From Oxalicibacterium solurbis (GTDB lineage Bacteria; Pseudomonadota; Gammaproteobacteria; Burkholderiales; Burkholderiaceae_D): a DNA stretch of 64,000 nt. The stretch's first letter is position 1; each line of letters begins with the position of its first letter. The stretch is taken from positions 620,001-684,000 of the forward strand of contig NZ_BMDP01000001.1 in NCBI RefSeq assembly GCF_014635845.1, written 5' to 3'. The notes beneath the pieces are model-generated. The model ran no database searches. It was not told where the DNA came from and saw nothing but the letters and a program-made list of their open reading frames with translations. Both the position numbers and the translations under genes were made by a program. This document shows, piece after piece, positions 19,468-28,251 of this stretch.

Positions 19468-20772
19468 CTATCGCCCGGCAAGGTTTCTGGTTTTTTCCAG
19501 AAAACCTCTGCGCAATGGTTTCAATACGATCATTGCCAGAATTGCCGTTGCAAAGTCCATGCAGATCACGGTGGCAAAAACCGGCGTCCACGAACCGGTC
19601 GCATCATGCAGTATCGCCGCCAGCGGACCGCCGATGACCGATCCCACACCCTGCGCCATGTAGAGAAAACCGTAGTTCGTCGTCGCATGCCTGGTGCCGA
19701 AAGTATCGGTCAGGATCGACGGGAACAGCGAGAAAATCTCTCCCCAGCCGAAAAACACGACGCCAGACAACAGCACGAACAGCACCGGGTTATCCGTAGT
19801 CATCAGCCACAACGTCATCGCCACGCCTTCCATGCCGAAGGCGATGAACATCGTATTCTCGCGTCCGATGCGGTCGGACACCCAGCCGAAGAACGGACGT
19901 GTCAGTCCATTGGCAAAGCGGTCGATCGTCAATGCCAGCGGCAGCGCGGCCATGCCGAACACCATTGCATCATGCACGCCGAAATCCTTCGCAAACGCAC
20001 CCATCTGCGAAATGACCATCAAGCCCGACGTGGACATCATTGTCATCATGATGAAGAGCAGCCAGAAAATCGGCTTCTTCAGCATTTCCGCCGGCTGGTA
20101 GCTGTGCGCGCTTTCTCTGTTAGTCACAGGTGCCTTGAACCGTTCGGCCAGCTCCGTGACTTCGCTGCCCCTTGGACGACGCATGCCCTGCGCAGCCAGG
20201 AAACCGACCACACCGAGAATCAGGCCGAAAGTGATCAACGTGCTCGGCACGCCGGACGACTTGATGTGCGACGAAATCGCAAACGTCGTCAGGATCGCGC
20301 CGAAACCGTAACCGGCCGCCACCATGCCGACCGCGAAACCGCGTCGATCCGGGAACCATTGCACCATCAGGCCGACGACGCCGACGTAAATGATGCCGGT
20401 ACCCACGCCACCCAGCAGACCGTAGGTCAGATACAGGCCCCAGACACTGGCGACCTGCGATGCCAAAATCCAGCTCAACGCCGTCAGGATCGCACCGGCC
20501 GAAAGCAGCAGGCGCGGCCCGAACTTGTCGATCAGGAAGCCCTGGCATGGCGAGAGAAAAGTCTGCGCGACGATCAGGATCGCGAACGTCACCTGCACTT
20601 CCGGCAGCGTGGCACCGAGCATCGATGTCAATTCCGTCGTAAACAGCGCCCAGACATACTGCGGACTGGAGATCGCCATCATCGCCACCACGCCAAAGAA
20701 AAGCTGCCACCATCGCGTACTGGCCGCCATTGCTGCCGTCATCGTTGCGGGATGGGTATCTGCATGATTCAT
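19468..20772 (-). CDS. MFS carrier of the oxalate/formate antiporter (OxlT) family
   Basis: This 434-aa, 12-segment major-facilitator carrier falls in the OFA family: it begins with the QYVWALFT-type first helix, and has SPCQGFLIDKFGPR, GVGTGIIYVG and the FFGWVSDRIGR loop. OFA members exchange small mono- and dicarboxylates; OxlT of Oxalobacter exchanges oxalate for formate. ATG 20772 has GGAGG four nt upstream. It is probably co-transcribed with the downstream amidohydrolase-like gene from a promoter carrying a perfect palindrome. Confidence 0.85.
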   Translation of the reverse strand: MNHADTHPATMTAAMAASTRWWQLFFGVVAMMAISSPQYVWALFTTELTSMLGATLPEVQVTFAILIVAQTFLSPCQGFLIDKFGPRLLLSAGAILTALSWILASQVASVWGLYLTYGLLGGVGTGIIYVGVVGLMVQWFPDRRGFAVGMVAAGYGFGAILTTFAISSHIKSSGVPSTLITFGLILGVVGFLAAQGMRRPRGSEVTELAERFKAPVTNRESAHSYQPAEMLKKPIFWLLFIMMTMMSTSGLMVISQMGAFAKDFGVHDAMVFGMAALPLALTIDRFANGLTRPFFGWVSDRIGRENTMFIAFGMEGVAMTLWLMTTDNPVLFVLLSGVVFFGWGEIFSLFPSILTDTFGTRHATTNYGFLYMAQGVGSVIGGPLAAILHDATGSWTPVFATVICMDFATAILAMIVLKPLRRGFLEKTRNLAGR

Positions 20773-20823
20773 AGAGCCTCCAATAAACAGGGTCCAACTA
20801 CGCCTCACATCACATGACGATTA

Positions 20824-20837
20824 CTGACATGTCAGTT
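20824..20837. promoter_or_regulatory. Perfect 14-bp palindromic operator candidate
   Basis: ACTGACATGTCAGT is its own reverse complement. It lies at the predicted transcription start of the OxlT-like gene, about 52 bp before its ATG, a position suited to repression. The half-site TGAC/GTCA spacing is compatible with FadR-type GntR dimers. Confidence 0.6.
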
Positions 20838-20845
20838 TTGGTGAA

Positions 20846-20874
20846 AGTTAGGCCGAATAAATACACTTGTCAAG
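20846..20874 (-). promoter_or_regulatory. Putative promoter of the OxlT-like operon
   Basis: On the minus strand, a perfect -35 TTGACA and a -10 TAACTT are separated by 17 nt, immediately upstream of the palindrome. Confidence 0.5.
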
Positions 20875-21215
20875 AAAAAGGGAAGAAAGAAGGGAAACGG
20901 ATGGTCAAAATCCGCAGTTTTTTACAAACCACACCACGTTAAGCAAGCTTGGTGCCAGAGATTTGCGGTTTCAGCCACGACGCGGCAGCAGCGGAAGCGT
21001 CGTCTTCCAAGTGCGAGCAAGCACAACGGCAATGCCTTCTACCGGCAACATGCTGCTTTCACTGCCAGCCGCACGGGCAGCCCGCATTGCACAGCAAAGG
21101 TGCAAAGTGAAGGTTCAGAGGGATGAAGAAAAAAAGAAAAGCCGGCGGATAGTAATTGCGCAATACGGCAACGGCACCAGGAAACAAGAAACAGGACCCA
21201 ATGCCTTGGCGATCG
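20875..21215. other. Intergenic region, no gene seen
   Basis: This is the gap between the OxlT promoter and the end of livF. I see no conserved ORF, no RNA gene and no clean terminator hairpin for livF. Confidence 0.5.
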
Positions 21216-21941
21216 TCAGCCCTCGCCGAGATAGGCTTCCTTGACGCGTGGATCGTCCAGCATCTGCTGCGCATCGCCCTGCATCGTGACGAGCCCGGAT
21301 TCCATCACATAGGCACGATCCGCCGCCTGCAACGCCAGCTTCGCATTCTGCTCGACCAGCAGGATCGTCACGCCCTGCGACGCCACATCGCGGATCACTT
21401 CGAAAATGCGCTCCACCATGATCGGCGCCAGGCCCATCGACGGCTCGTCCAGCAACAGCAGCTTCGGATGGCTCATCAACGCACGCGCCATCGCCAGCAT
21501 CTGCTGCTCGCCGCCGGACAGCGTACCGGCCATCTGCGCCGCACGCTCCTTCAGGCGCGGAAAAATATCGAACCATCTGTCGACGTCGGCGGCGATGCCG
21601 GCCTTGTCGTTACGCGTGTAGGCACCCATCAGCAGATTTTCATGGATGGACATGCGCGTGAATACGCCGCGGCCTTCCGGCACCATCGCCATGCCGCGCT
21701 CGACCAGCTGGAAAGAATGCAGCCCCTTGATCGGCCTGCCGTCGTATTCGACATGACCTTCGACACGGCTACCCGGCAGCGTGCCGGTGACTGCCTTCAG
21801 CGTCGTCGTCTTGCCGGCACCATTGGCGCCGATCAGCGCAATCAGTTCACCTTCGTGCACGTCGAGGTCGATACCCTTGACGGCCTGGATGCCGCCGTAG
21901 GCCACTTTCAGGCCGGCGATCTGCAGCAGGGATTTCGCCAT
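21216..21941 (-). CDS. livF: Branched-chain amino acid ABC transporter ATPase LivF
   Basis: This 241-aa ATPase energises a HAAT-family amino-acid importer. Walker A is GANGAGKTT, the signature LSGGEQQMLAMARAL, and Walker B LLLLDEPSMGLAP; the LivF hallmark IEGHVEYDG/IKGL region and the VPEGRGVFTRM segment are present. ATG 21941 overlaps the livG stop (TGATG). It is the last gene of livHMGF. Confidence 0.95.
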   Translation of the reverse strand: MAKSLLQIAGLKVAYGGIQAVKGIDLDVHEGELIALIGANGAGKTTTLKAVTGTLPGSRVEGHVEYDGRPIKGLHSFQLVERGMAMVPEGRGVFTRMSIHENLLMGAYTRNDKAGIAADVDRWFDIFPRLKERAAQMAGTLSGGEQQMLAMARALMSHPKLLLLDEPSMGLAPIMVERIFEVIRDVASQGVTILLVEQNAKLALQAADRAYVMESGLVTMQGDAQQMLDDPRVKEAYLGEG

Positions 21942-22714
21942 CAGTGCGCTCCTCCCAGATAGGCTTCGATCACCGCGGGGTCGTTCTGCACTTCGGCGGG
22001 CGTGCCTTCTGCGATGATGCGGCCGTAATCGAGCACGGTGATGCGGTCGCACAAGCCCATCATCAGTTTCACGTCATGCTCGATCAGCAGGATCGTGACA
22101 CCGGTTTCGCGAATGCGCTGCAGCAGATCGCGCAGCGCGAGTTTCTCGGTTGCATTCATGCCGGCTGCCGGTTCGTCCAGCGCCAGCAGTTGCGGATCGG
22201 TCGCCAATGCACGGGCGATTTCCAGACGACGCTGATCGCCGTAAGAAAGGTGTCGCGCGGTGCGCTCGGCGAATTGTGCAATGCCGACGAATTCGAGCAG
22301 CTCCATCGCACGCTTGCGGATGCCGGCCTCTTCTTCGCGTGCAGCGCGATGATGCAGAACCGCGCCCAGCAAACCCTGATGCGTGCGCACATGACGGCCG
22401 ACCATCACATTCTCCAGCGCCGTCATTTCGCCGAACAGGCGGATATTCTGGAAAGTCCGCGCAATGCCGGCCTTCGCCACCTTGTGCGGCGCGGACGGCG
22501 AATACGGCTGACCGGCCAGTTCGAACCTACCGTCGTCCGGCTGGTACAGGCCCGTGATCACATTGAAGAAGGTCGTCTTGCCTGCGCCGTTGGGGCCGAT
22601 CAATCCGTAGATCTGGCCACGACGAATACGGATGCTGACGTCCGACAACGCCTGCAGCCCGCCGAAGCGTTTGCTGACGCCGGCGATCTCGAGCATGATC
22701 TGCGCTTCCGTCAT
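21941..22714 (-). CDS. livG: Branched-chain amino acid ABC transporter ATPase LivG
   Basis: This 257-aa ATPase is the partner of LivF. Walker A is GPNGAGKTT, followed by the LivG-specific FFNVITGLYQPDDGRFEL and the long helical insert with ARTFQNIRLFGEMTALENVMVG. The signature is LSYGDQRRLEIARAL, and Walker B ends LLALDEPAAGMN. A second in-frame ATG (MLEIAG) lies six codons in. It is 12 nt downstream of livM. Confidence 0.95.
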   Translation of the reverse strand: MTEAQIMLEIAGVSKRFGGLQALSDVSIRIRRGQIYGLIGPNGAGKTTFFNVITGLYQPDDGRFELAGQPYSPSAPHKVAKAGIARTFQNIRLFGEMTALENVMVGRHVRTHQGLLGAVLHHRAAREEEAGIRKRAMELLEFVGIAQFAERTARHLSYGDQRRLEIARALATDPQLLALDEPAAGMNATEKLALRDLLQRIRETGVTILLIEHDVKLMMGLCDRITVLDYGRIIAEGTPAEVQNDPAVIEAYLGGAH

Positions 22715-22726
22715 CGCCCTGCCCTC

Positions 22727-23941
22727 TTACGCCGCAACCACATCGGTCGATCCCTTTTCGGTATCGTCATTCGTGACCGGCCGATCCTCGATCTTCGGCG
22801 ACGGCCACAATCCGGCCGGACGATTCAGCATGATCAGCACCATTGCCAGCCCGTACAGCAGTTGCCGCAAAATCTCCGCATCGATCAGCACCTTGCCGAA
22901 CAACAGGCGCTGCGCCGGTTCGACCACGTGACGCAGCACTTCCGGCAATGCCGCCAGCAGCACGCCGCCCAGCACGACGCCGGGAATGTGTCCCATGCCG
23001 CCCAGCACCACCATCGCCAGCACCGCAATCGACTCGGTCAGCGAAAACGATTCCGGCGACACGAATCCCTGGAACGATGCGAACATCGCACCAGCCACGC
23101 CGCCGAACGAAGCGCCCATCGCGAATGCCAGCAGCTTCACGTTGCGCGTGTTGATGCCCATCGCCTTGGCTGCGATCTCATCCTCGCGGATGGCGACGAA
23201 GGCGCGGCCGAGACGTGAATGCTGCAGGCGCGCGGAAATGAAGATGATCGCGATGCACAAGGCGAGGAACAGGAAGTAATACGCATTTACCGACGGCATG
23301 CTGTAGCCGAGTATCTTCACCATCGACCCCGAGCCCGGCTCACCGGCCAGCGACACGCCGAAGATGCGGATCGGATCGATCAGGTTGATGCCCTGCGGAC
23401 CGTTGGTGATGTTGACCGGCGCATTCAGGTTGTTCATGAAGATGCGGATGATCTCGCCGAAGCCGAGGGTGACGATTGCCAGGTAATCGCCGCGCAATTT
23501 CAGCGTCGGCGCGCCGAGCAATGCGCCGAAGAACGCCGCCACCAGCGCTGCCAGCGGCACGATGAACCACAGCGACAGATGAATGCCGTTCTGCGCGATC
23601 TCCGGTCCGAACACCACCAGCAATGCCTCTCCCACTGCCGGATACTGATTGACGAAGGATTCCAGCACCGCGGCGAACTGCGGCGAGGCCAGCAAGCCTG
23701 TCAGATAAGCACCGATCGCATAGAAGGCGATGTAACCCAGATCGAGCAGGCCGGCAAAACCGACCACGATGTTCAGCCCCAGCGCCAGCATGATGTACAG
23801 CAGCGCCAGATCCATGATGCGCACCCAGGAATTGCCGAAGTGCTGCGCGATAAACGGAAAGATCAGCGCAAGGATGAAGATTGCCGCAAGACTGAAGCGC
23901 GCCTGGCGCGGATGGTTGGTCAGATCGAAGTAACGGGACAT
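22727..23941 (-). CDS. livM: Branched-chain amino acid ABC transporter permease LivM
   Basis: This 404-aa inner-membrane permease has about ten hydrophobic segments. The LivM core GLNIVVGFAGLLDLGYIAFYAIGAY and the cytoplasmic coupling region AIREDEIAAKAMGINTRNVKLLAFAMGA are present. The SD GAGGAG precedes ATG 23941. Near position 75-115 there is a longer loop than in E. coli LivM, as is usual for betaproteobacteria. Confidence 0.95.
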   Translation of the reverse strand: MSRYFDLTNHPRQARFSLAAIFILALIFPFIAQHFGNSWVRIMDLALLYIMLALGLNIVVGFAGLLDLGYIAFYAIGAYLTGLLASPQFAAVLESFVNQYPAVGEALLVVFGPEIAQNGIHLSLWFIVPLAALVAAFFGALLGAPTLKLRGDYLAIVTLGFGEIIRIFMNNLNAPVNITNGPQGINLIDPIRIFGVSLAGEPGSGSMVKILGYSMPSVNAYYFLFLALCIAIIFISARLQHSRLGRAFVAIREDEIAAKAMGINTRNVKLLAFAMGASFGGVAGAMFASFQGFVSPESFSLTESIAVLAMVVLGGMGHIPGVVLGGVLLAALPEVLRHVVEPAQRLLFGKVLIDAEILRQLLYGLAMVLIMLNRPAGLWPSPKIEDRPVTNDDTEKGSTDVVAA

Positions 23942-23959
23942 GACAGCTCCTCGACTACG

Positions 23960-24889
23960 TCACGCGCGATCGGGCACACGCTCGCCCATGATGCCGGACG
24001 GCCGCAGCGTCAGCACGATGATCAGCACAACGAAGGCGAAGATGTCCTGGTAGTTGCTGCCGAAGAAACCGCCGGTCAGGTCGCCGATATAGCCGGCACC
24101 CAGGCTTTCGATCAGGCCGAGCAGAATGCCGCCCAGCATCGCACCGTAGATGTTGCCGATGCCGCCAAGCACGGCAGCCGAAAATGCCTTCAGCCCGGGA
24201 ACGAAGCCCATTGCGAATTGCGCCGACGAATAATTGGCAGCCCACATGACGCCGGCGATCGCCGCCAGCGTCGCACCGATCGCGAAGGTCATCACGATCA
24301 CGCGATTCGAATCGACACCCATCAACCCCGCCACGCGCGGATTTTCGGCCGTCGCGCGCATCGCCCTTCCCATTTTCGTTTTTTCAACCAGCAGTGCCAG
24401 CAAGCCCATCGCCACCGCTGCAAGGATCAGCAGCATGACCTGCGTCGGCGAGATCAGTGCGCCCATCACGTGCATCGGATCGGACGGCATCACTTGCGGA
24501 AACGGAATCGGGCTGCGGCCCCAGACCATCATCGCCAGTGTCTGCAGCAGGATGGACACGCCGATCGCCGTGATCAGCGGCGCCAATCGCGGCGCATTAC
24601 GCAGGCGGCGATAGGCGACGCGTTCGATGACGATGTTGACGATCACGCAAACCGGGATCGCGCCCAGGATCGCGATGATCATCTTGACGATGCCTGGCAG
24701 GCCTGGCGCCACCGATTCCAGCATGTGCAGAATCGTCAGCCCCGCCATCGCGCCGATCATCAGCACGTCGCCGTGCGCAAAGTTGATCAGGTTCAGCACA
24801 CCGTAGACCATCGTATAGCCGAGCGCCACCAACGCATACATGCTGCCGAGCACCAGGCCGTTGATGATCTGCTGGATGAAAATATCCAT
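23960..24889 (-). CDS. livH: Branched-chain amino acid ABC transporter permease LivH
   Basis: This 309-aa permease is the partner of LivM. The conserved NGLVLGSMYALVALGYTMVYGVLNLINFAHGD start and the ATAENPRVAGLMGVDSNRVIV coupling helix are present. ATG 24889 was chosen over an upstream in-frame start because the family begins MDIFIQQIING. No substrate-binding protein gene accompanies livHMGF here, so it must be encoded elsewhere. Confidence 0.95.
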   Translation of the reverse strand: MDIFIQQIINGLVLGSMYALVALGYTMVYGVLNLINFAHGDVLMIGAMAGLTILHMLESVAPGLPGIVKMIIAILGAIPVCVIVNIVIERVAYRRLRNAPRLAPLITAIGVSILLQTLAMMVWGRSPIPFPQVMPSDPMHVMGALISPTQVMLLILAAVAMGLLALLVEKTKMGRAMRATAENPRVAGLMGVDSNRVIVMTFAIGATLAAIAGVMWAANYSSAQFAMGFVPGLKAFSAAVLGGIGNIYGAMLGGILLGLIESLGAGYIGDLTGGFFGSNYQDIFAFVVLIIVLTLRPSGIMGERVPDRA

Positions 24890-24969
24890 GTCGAATCCGA
24901 TCTCAGAAGAAGATTGCCGCAAACAACGTTACATAACCGCGTTACACGCAAGGATCGTTCCGGATAACA

Positions 24970-24998
24970 AAACGGCACTCTGATCAGTCAGAGTGCCG
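24970..24998 (-). terminator. Hairpin terminator/attenuator in the liv leader
   Basis: An 11-bp perfect stem (CGGCACTCTGA/TCAGAGTGCCG) with a 4-nt loop is followed on the minus strand by TTTTGTT. It lies 18 nt after a short leader ORF and 84 nt before livH. Confidence 0.75.
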
Positions 24999-25015
24999 CA
25001 TCGTGTGTCTACCGC

Positions 25016-25078
25016 TTATCCGGCGAGGCGAATGACGAACGCAAAAATGGCGGAAAAGCGAAAGCGCGTCATCTTCAT
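25016..25078 (-). CDS. Putative leader peptide upstream of livHMGF
   Basis: This 20-codon ORF starts MKMTRFRF and ends in TAA, 18 nt before the terminator hairpin. GGAG precedes the ATG by 3 nt; a second in-frame ATG (25087) would give a 23-residue form. Four of its 20 codons are Phe, and the centre reads IFAFVIRL, so Phe, Ile, Val and Leu codons cluster close to the stop. Promoter, short hydrophobic peptide, terminator and transporter genes in this order are the classical ribosome-mediated attenuation layout. Whether the peptide is made is unproven. Confidence 0.45.
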   Translation of the reverse strand: MKMTRFRFSAIFAFVIRLAG

Positions 25079-25138
25079 GGTCTCCATTCTTATCCTTGTA
25101 TTGGCGCCGCGACGCGATGCCGCAGCAAATCGGGCCGG

Positions 25139-25173
25139 ATTATACAGAATACCTTCCCCAATACACGTATTGG
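25139..25173 (-). promoter_or_regulatory. Putative liv operon promoter with palindrome
   Basis: A perfect -10 TATAAT (25139-25144, minus strand) is preceded by an inverted repeat CCAATAC-GT-GTATTGG at 25158-25173, which covers the -35 region. No consensus -35 is present, which suggests an activator- or repressor-dependent promoter. Confidence 0.5.
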
Positions 25174-25288
25174 ACGAAGGCCGACTGGCTGCCTCACATG
25201 ATTGCAGTGCATCGTCCGTCGTTTCCATCGTTTCGACCTGCGTGGAATGCCTGCGTTCCACGGCCGCATGAAGCATGACGACGCGCCG

Positions 25289-26218
25289 TTACTTCTTCAA
25301 TCCCTTGGGCAACGGAAAAGTGACGTTTTCTTCGACGCCTTCCAGCGTGCGCACGTTTTTCGCGCCGCATTCCTTCAGGCGATCGATGACGGCCTGCACC
25401 AGCACTTCTGGCGCCGAAGCGCCGGCCGTCACGCCGATACGACGCTTGCCGGCCAGCCATGTCGAATCGATCTGCGCCGCATTGTCGACCATATGCGCCG
25501 GCACGCCGCGCTTCTCGGCCACTTCGCGCAGGCGGTTGGAGTTGGAACTGTTCGGACTGCCGACGACGATCACCAGATCGACCTGCGGCGCCATGAACTT
25601 GACCGCTTCCTGGCGGTTCGTCGTCGCGTAGCAGATGTCGGCCTTCTTCGGCTCGGAGATGTTGGGAAACCTATTCTTCAATGCGGCGATCACATCGCGC
25701 GTATCGTCGATCGACAGCGTCGTCTGCGTCACGTAGGACACCAGATCCGGATCCTTCACCTGCAGCTTTTCGACGTCATCGACCGTTTCGACCAGATGCA
25801 TGCCATCCTCGGTCTGCCCCATCGTACCTTCGACTTCGGGATGCCCGGCATGACCGATCATGACGATCTCGCGGCCGTCGCGACGCATCTTCTCGACTTC
25901 GATGTGAACCTTGGTCACCAGTGGGCAGGTAGCATCGAATACGCGCAGGCCGCGCTGCTCGGCTTCCTGCTGCACTGCCTTCGAAACACCGTGCGCGGAA
26001 AACACCACCGTATTGCCGGCCGGTACGTCGGCCAGTTCCTCGATGAAAATCGCGCCCTTGCTGCGCAGATCGGTCACCACATAAGCGTTGTGCACGATTT
26101 CGTGGCGCACGTAGATCGGCGCGCCAAATTCGACCAGCGCACGTTCGACGATCTCGATCGCCCGATCAACGCCGGCGCAAAAACCGCGCGGCTGGGCCAA
26201 GAGGATTTCACTTTCCAT
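25289..26218 (-). CDS. ispH: 4-hydroxy-3-methylbut-2-enyl diphosphate reductase
   Basis: IspH (LytB) is the iron-sulfur enzyme for the last step of the MEP isoprenoid pathway, making IPP and DMAPP from HMBPP. The 309-aa protein keeps the three cluster cysteines: C14 ([11 protein letters not shown]), C98 (FDATCPLV) and C196 (DICYATTN). The substrate-binding histidines (VRHEIVHN and [11 protein letters not shown]) and the [13 protein letters not shown] segment are also present. It lies directly downstream of the slpA-type FKBP gene on the same strand, a common pairing. Confidence 0.97.
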   Translation of the reverse strand: MESEILLAQPRGFCAGVDRAIEIVERALVEFGAPIYVRHEIVHNAYVVTDLRSKGAIFIEELADVPAGNTVVFSAHGVSKAVQQEAEQRGLRVFDATCPLVTKVHIEVEKMRRDGREIVMIGHAGHPEVEGTMGQTEDGMHLVETVDDVEKLQVKDPDLVSYVTQTTLSIDDTRDVIAALKNRFPNISEPKKADICYATTNRQEAVKFMAPQVDLVIVVGSPNSSNSNRLREVAEKRGVPAHMVDNAAQIDSTWLAGKRRIGVTAGASAPEVLVQAVIDRLKECGAKNVRTLEGVEENVTFPLPKGLKK

Positions 26219-26279
26219 TTCGTTCCTGTTTCGTTTCTTCGTGTCGCATGCACGCGCAATGCTCCGCGCGTTACGGCCA

Positions 26280-26735
26280 TCACAGTATGCCGATGATCCT
26301 GACTTCGAACCGCAGTGGCCGCCCGGCCAGCGGATGATTGAAGTCGAACAACGCTGTGTCGTCGTCCAGTTCGCGCAGCACACCGGCGAATTGTCCGCCG
26401 CCCGGCGCCGCGAATTCCACCAGATCGCCGATCGCATATTCCGCTCCCGGACCGGAACCCTCATCCAGGGTCGCACGCGAAATGCGCTGCAACAGTTCAG
26501 GATTACGCGGGCCAAAGGCACGCTCCGGCGACAATTCGAACGTACGATGCGCGCCTTCCTCCAGTCCCAGTAAGCATTGCTCCAGAAAGGGCGCCAACTG
26601 GCCCTGCCCCAATTGCAGCGTAGCCGGATTGTCAGTGAAGGTGCTGACGATATCTTCGCCGTCCTCCGAAGCCAACCGGTAATGCAGCGTCAGATGCGCA
26701 GATTCGGTGACGACGGAGTGTGGTAAATTTGACAT
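26280..26735 (-). CDS. FKBP-type peptidyl-prolyl isomerase, SlpA/FkpB-like
   Basis: This 151-aa cytoplasmic FKBP of the SlpA/SlyD class has an IF (insert-in-flap) domain. It has the start [14 protein letters not shown], the [24 protein letters not shown] segment and the insert with [13 protein letters not shown]. It lacks the His-rich tail of SlyD, which favours SlpA. It is 61 bp upstream of ispH; slpA-ispH pairs are conserved in proteobacteria. ATG 26735 has GGAA 8 nt upstream; a start ten codons earlier is possible. Confidence 0.9.
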   Translation of the reverse strand: MSNLPHSVVTESAHLTLHYRLASEDGEDIVSTFTDNPATLQLGQGQLAPFLEQCLLGLEEGAHRTFELSPERAFGPRNPELLQRISRATLDEGSGPGAEYAIGDLVEFAAPGGGQFAGVLRELDDDTALFDFNHPLAGRPLRFEVRIIGIL

Positions 26736-26864
26736 GACATTTCCGGTTTGCACGACAGGCGTCATTTTAAGCCACGTTGCCTGCATCGGCTTGCCGGACG
26801 AACGATAAAAATCCGCGGCGGCATGCCCGACCGCGCCCGCTTTTCCCTTCTCGACAGGATAGAC

Positions 26865-27539
26865 ATGGCGATTACAGACTGGCCGGCAGACCAGCGTCCG
26901 CGCGAACGGCTGATCCGGCACGGTGCAAGCAAGCTTTCGGATGCAGAACTGCTGGCGGTATTTCTGCGTGTGGGCGTGACCGGCAAAAGCGCCGTCGATC
27001 TCGGGCGCGACATGGTTACGCATTTCGGCTCGTTGAGCGGCCTGTTTTCCGCATCGCTGACGGATTTTTCCAGCATCAACGGCCTCGGTCCGGCCAAATA
27101 CGCGCAACTGCAGGCCGTGCTGGAACTGGCACGGCGCTCGCTGTCCGAAGAATTGCAGAACGGCGTCACGCTCGGTTCGCCGCAGGCGGTCAAGCAATAT
27201 CTGCAACTGCTGCTGGGTGGTCGCAGCTATGAATCGTTTGCCGTCCTGTTCCTCGACGTGAAGAACCGCCTGATCGCCTGTGACGAAATGTTTCGCGGAA
27301 CGTTGACGCATGCATCGGTCTATCCGCGCGAGGTCGTCAAGGTCGCGCTGGCGCACAATGCGGCCGGCGTCATCCTCGCGCACAACCATCCATCGGGTAC
27401 GCCCGATCCCAGCCAGGCCGACCATATGCTGACGCAGGCATTGAAACAGGCGCTGGCGCTGGTCGACGTGCGTGTGCTCGACCATTTTGTCGTCGCCGGC
27501 CGGCATGTCTATTCGTTCGCCGAGCATGGCGAACTGTGA
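26865..27539 (+). CDS. radC: RadC-family (JAMM domain) protein
   Basis: This 224-aa protein has an N-terminal helix-hairpin-helix region ([15 protein letters not shown]) and a C-terminal JAMM/MPN+ metallo-domain. The metal ligands are H173 and H175 in [13 protein letters not shown] and D186. Despite the historic name its function in recombination is disputed. AGGA sits about 7 nt before ATG 26865. It is divergent from slpA and followed by the rpmB promoter. Confidence 0.94.
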   Translation: MAITDWPADQRPRERLIRHGASKLSDAELLAVFLRVGVTGKSAVDLGRDMVTHFGSLSGLFSASLTDFSSINGLGPAKYAQLQAVLELARRSLSEELQNGVTLGSPQAVKQYLQLLLGGRSYESFAVLFLDVKNRLIACDEMFRGTLTHASVYPREVVKVALAHNAAGVILAHNHPSGTPDPSQADHMLTQALKQALALVDVRVLDHFVVAGRHVYSFAEHGEL

Positions 27540-27628
27540 TGGCAAGACTATGCGAAAACCTTTTCCTGAAGCTTCCAAGATTGTTAAATTATTGAATCAA
27601 CAAAGACACAATTGTTTTTCGCAAGTTA

Positions 27629-27657
27629 TTGAATAATCGCGTCTTTTTGGCTATACT
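27629..27657 (+). promoter_or_regulatory. Promoter of rpmB-rpmG
   Basis: -35 TTGAAT and -10 TATACT are separated by exactly 17 nt, about 40 bp upstream of the rpmB start. Confidence 0.75.
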
Positions 27658-27696
27658 CGCTGTTTTTCCAATTCTGGAATCTTTTAGGAGCGCATC

Positions 27697-27933
27697 ATGG
27701 CACGTGTATGCCAAGTCACCGGGAAGGGGCCGATGGTCGGCAACAACGTTTCCCATGCAAACAACAAGACGAAACGCCGCTTTTTGCCTAACCTGCAAAA
27801 CCGCCGCATCTTCGTTGAATCCGAAAACCGCTGGGTTTCCCTGCGCCTGTCCAACGCCGGCCTGCGCGTGATCGACAAGATCGGCATCGACGCCGTTCTG
27901 GCCGACATGCGTGCTCGCGGCGAAAAAATCTAA
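27697..27933 (+). CDS. rpmB: 50S ribosomal protein L28
   Basis: This 78-aa L28 has the canonical start [28 protein letters not shown]-type sequence. It lacks the zinc-binding cysteine pairs, so it is the Zn-independent form. SD AGGAG lies upstream of ATG 27697. It is the first gene of rpmB-rpmG. Confidence 0.98.
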   Translation: MARVCQVTGKGPMVGNNVSHANNKTKRRFLPNLQNRRIFVESENRWVSLRLSNAGLRVIDKIGIDAVLADMRARGEKI

Positions 27934-27957
27934 CCTGCAGAATAACGAGGAACCATC

Positions 27958-28125
27958 ATGGCGAAATCTGGCCGCGACAAAATCAAGCTGGAGTCGACCG
28001 CAGGTACGGGTCACTTCTACACCACCACCAAGAACAAACGCACGATGCCCGAGAAAATGGCGATCATCAAGTTCGATCCCAAAGCTCGCAAGCACGTCGA
28101 ATACAAGGAAACCAAGATCAAGTAA
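27958..28125 (+). CDS. rpmG: 50S ribosomal protein L33
   Basis: This 55-aa basic protein begins [14 protein letters not shown] and has the [12 protein letters not shown] and [18 protein letters not shown] segments. It has no cysteine pairs, so like L28 it is the zinc-free type. It is 24 nt downstream of rpmB and ends just before a strong terminator. Confidence 0.98.
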   Translation: MAKSGRDKIKLESTAGTGHFYTTTKNKRTMPEKMAIIKFDPKARKHVEYKETKIK

Positions 28126-28141
28126 TTGGTCTTCCGGTTGC

Positions 28142-28171
28142 AAAAAAGCCGCTCCAACGAGCGGCTTTTTT
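28142..28171 (+). terminator. Terminator of rpmB-rpmG
   Basis: A 13-bp stem (AAAAAAGCCGCTC/GAGCGGCTTTTTT) with a 4-nt loop. Confidence 0.92.
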
Positions 28172-28251
28172 ATTGCCGGCATGATTACCTGCTTCCGCCA
28201 TTTCCGCAACGGGATAAACTGCAAATCCTCCATCTTCGTTTTGCCGTCGCC

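Noticed and set aside
21216-25173. Missing liv binding-protein gene as a frameshifted remnant
   Set aside because: No fragment of a periplasmic binding protein is seen on either strand around the operon.
24993-25271. 92-codon plus-strand ORF between livH and ispH
   Set aside because: No SD, no family and overlap with the liv promoter and leader on the other strand.
26280-27578. Long minus-strand frame covering radC
   Set aside because: Only the FKBP part at its 3' end is a gene; the upstream part is antisense to radC.
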